Assembly: GCA_002373325.1 (NCBI GenBank)
Contig: DFKI01000074.1
Location: 1 to 6,467 of the forward strand
Direction: 5' to 3'
DNA: 6,467 bases
DNA from: Treponema sp. UBA3649
GTDB taxonomy: Bacteria; Spirochaetota; Spirochaetia; Treponematales; Treponemataceae
The first letter of the stretch is position 1. Each line of letters opens with the position of its first letter. A program made the translations under genes and the position numbers. The notes beneath the pieces are model-generated. The model saw nothing but the letters and a program-made list of their open reading frames with translations. It was not told the DNA's origin and did not search any database. Positions 5,718-6,467 of the stretch are shown piece after piece.

Positions 5718-6176
5718 ATGGAAAATTTGAACTCACTTGTAATTTACACTGACGGCGGATGCTCTGGAAATCCCGGGCCGGGCGGATGGGGTGCCGTAAT
5801 AATTGACGGAGAAAATGAGACGAGACTCAGCGGAGGGGAGAGACAGACCACAAACAACCGCATGGAGCTTACGGCGGCAATCTCAGCTTTGAAGGCTGTG
5901 GTTTCCCGGGACGACTGGAAATCAAGGCATCTTGAGATTTACTCCGACAGCCAGTACGTGAAAAACGGAATCACCTCTTGGATAAACAACTGGAAGAAAA
6001 ACGGATGGAGAACAGCGGCAAAGAAACCCGTACTGAACAAGGAGCTATGGGTGGAGCTTGACGGTCTTTTTTCACAGTGCGACATCGAGTGGAAATGGGT
6101 GAAAGGGCACGCGGGAGTGAAGTACAACGAAATCTGCGACAGTCTCTGCCACGACGAGATGGAAAAGTTTATGTGA
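5718..6176 (+). CDS. rnhA: ribonuclease HI
   Basis: The 152-residue protein cleaves the RNA strand of RNA-DNA hybrids in the cytoplasm, removing R-loops and primer remnants using two metal ions. It is full length compared with the 155-residue E. coli enzyme. The catalytic set is complete: D12 in YTDGGCSGNPGPGG, E50 in NNRMELTAA, D77 in IYSDSQYV and D141 in NEICDSL, with the helper histidine H131 in VKGHAG. The basic, Trp-rich handle region WINNWKKNGWR (88-98) followed by AAKKPVLNKELW matches the substrate-binding basic protrusion of classical RNase HI. The C-terminus is short after the last catalytic Asp. The start at 5718 places the first beta-strand correctly and has AGGA seven bases upstream. 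The gene is divergent from the PUR cluster and is followed directly by a repeat-rich noncoding stretch. Confidence 0.97.
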   Translation: MENLNSLVIYTDGGCSGNPGPGGWGAVIIDGENETRLSGGERQTTNNRMELTAAISALKAVVSRDDWKSRHLEIYSDSQYVKNGITSWINNWKKNGWRTAAKKPVLNKELWVELDGLFSQCDIEWKWVKGHAGVKYNEICDSLCHDEMEKFM

Positions 6177-6266
6177 ATCAACAAGCGTCTTTGCAGGACA
6201 GACAGAATACAAGGGACTGTCACGCGGATTTGGAAAAATCTAAGGAAATACCGATCAATCCAGAAC

Positions 6267-6338
6267 GATGTCATTATCGGGCCTGACGGCGATGCCATTA
6301 TCGGGCTTGACGGCGATGTCATTATCGGGCTTGACCCG
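6267..6338 (+). repeat. three 24-bp direct tandem repeats
   Basis: Units at 6267-6290, 6291-6314 and 6315-6338 share the core ATTATCGGGC(C/T)TGACGGC preceded by GATG(T/C)C. The first two differ at two positions; the third diverges only at its end (CCCG for CGGC), where it becomes the hairpin of the neighbouring palindromic element. The unit is a multiple of three, but no credible reading frame uses it, and it lies 90 bp past the rnhA stop. Confidence 0.85.
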
Positions 6339-6385
6339 ATAATCTCTGTGTTGGGAGATTCCCGTGTCGGAGCACGGGAATGACA
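6317..6385. repeat. 69-bp compound palindromic element
   Basis: The element is bounded by TGTCATT (6317-6323) and its reverse complement AATGACA (6379-6385). Inside are a perfect 9-bp hairpin ATTATCGGG/CCCGATAAT with a 5-base loop (6321-6343), a perfect 9-bp hairpin ATTCCCGTG/CACGGGAAT with a 6-base loop (6358-6381), and between them AATCTC/GAGATT (6341-6346 and 6355-6360), which can pair instead. The style resembles dispersed palindromic repeats that carry ATTCCC/GGGAAT arms in many bacterial genomes, such as the dRS3 repeats of Neisseria. Neither hairpin is followed by a T-run, so intrinsic termination is not clear, though they may protect or end the rnhA mRNA. Confidence 0.8.
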
Positions 6386-6398
6386 TTCTTGTTGAGAC

Positions 6399-6467
6399 GA
6401 TGAACCGTCATGCAAAGATAATGAACCGTCATGCAGAGATGATGAACCGTCATGCAGAGATGATGAG
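6399..6467 (+). repeat. 21-bp direct tandem repeats, running off the window
   Basis: Units begin at 6399, 6420 and 6441 with consensus GATGAACCGTCATGCAGAGAT, and a fourth starts at 6462 (GATGAG) and is cut by the edge or diverges. Differences are few: AAAG for AGAG in the first unit and a first-base A in the second. Each unit contains the short inverted pair ATGA/TCAT around ACCG. The array is distinct in sequence and period from the 24-bp array. No spacers are present. Confidence 0.85.

Noticed and set aside
5567..5752. 61-codon plus-strand frame ahead of rnhA
   Set aside because: It overlaps the rnhA start in another frame, has no ribosome site and a composition typical of noncoding DNA.
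6321..6381. Intrinsic terminator for rnhA
   Set aside because: Both hairpins are good, but neither is followed by a T-run on either strand, so they are reported as repeats and not as a terminator.
5939..6415. 158-codon minus-strand frame over rnhA and the 24-bp repeats
   Set aside because: It lies antisense to a complete RNase HI gene, and its N-terminal part is just the translated tandem repeats. There is no family resemblance.
6267..6467. CRISPR-like array
   Set aside because: The units are directly abutting with no unique spacers, have two different periods, and no cas gene is present.

Overview
The window looks like chromosomal DNA from a host-associated spirochaete, most likely a Treponema-like species. 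This rests on a small PUR-domain nucleic-acid-binding protein with a charged tail (the spirochaetal BpuR type), an exported NagZ-like GH3 enzyme, and moderate base composition. The genus is an inference from protein resemblance, not a database result. Gene content is mostly housekeeping, and no defence system, integrase, transposase or CRISPR array is visible.

Layout. At the left edge (1-30, minus) is the 5' half of a tRNA gene, probably tRNA-Gly, with a promoter at 42-70. Next, on the plus strand, comes a promoter-like pair (122-150), a possible 59-codon small ORF (157-336), and a cation diffusion facilitator (329-1267) whose start overlaps the small ORF's stop. The CDF gene meets a four-gene minus-strand cluster tail to tail, with a 7-bp-period tandem repeat covering both stop codons. 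Read in its own direction, the cluster is: PUR-domain protein (5429-4932), exported GH3 N-acetylhexosaminidase (4906-3596), NSUN/RsmB-type RNA m5C methyltransferase (3560-2658), and MATE efflux protein (2620-1292). Gaps are only 25-37 bp, and a good promoter lies upstream at 5510-5538, so an operon is likely. Perfect inverted repeats straddle the stop codons of the first two cluster genes. Divergent from the cluster is a complete rnhA (RNase HI, 5718-6176).

The right end (6177-6467) has no gene but is dense in repeats: three 24-bp tandem units, a 69-bp compound palindromic element, and at least three 21-bp tandem units that run off the edge.

Functional reading. The PUR protein, the RNA methyltransferase and RNase HI all act on nucleic acids. 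The GH3 enzyme acts on cell-wall or glycan sugars in the periplasm or outside the cell. The CDF and MATE proteins export metal ions and organic cations or drugs. No single pathway joins them. The points most worth a second look are the repeat cluster after rnhA, the small ORF coupled to the CDF gene, the Asn-containing (manganese-like) CDF metal site, and the stop-codon palindromes.
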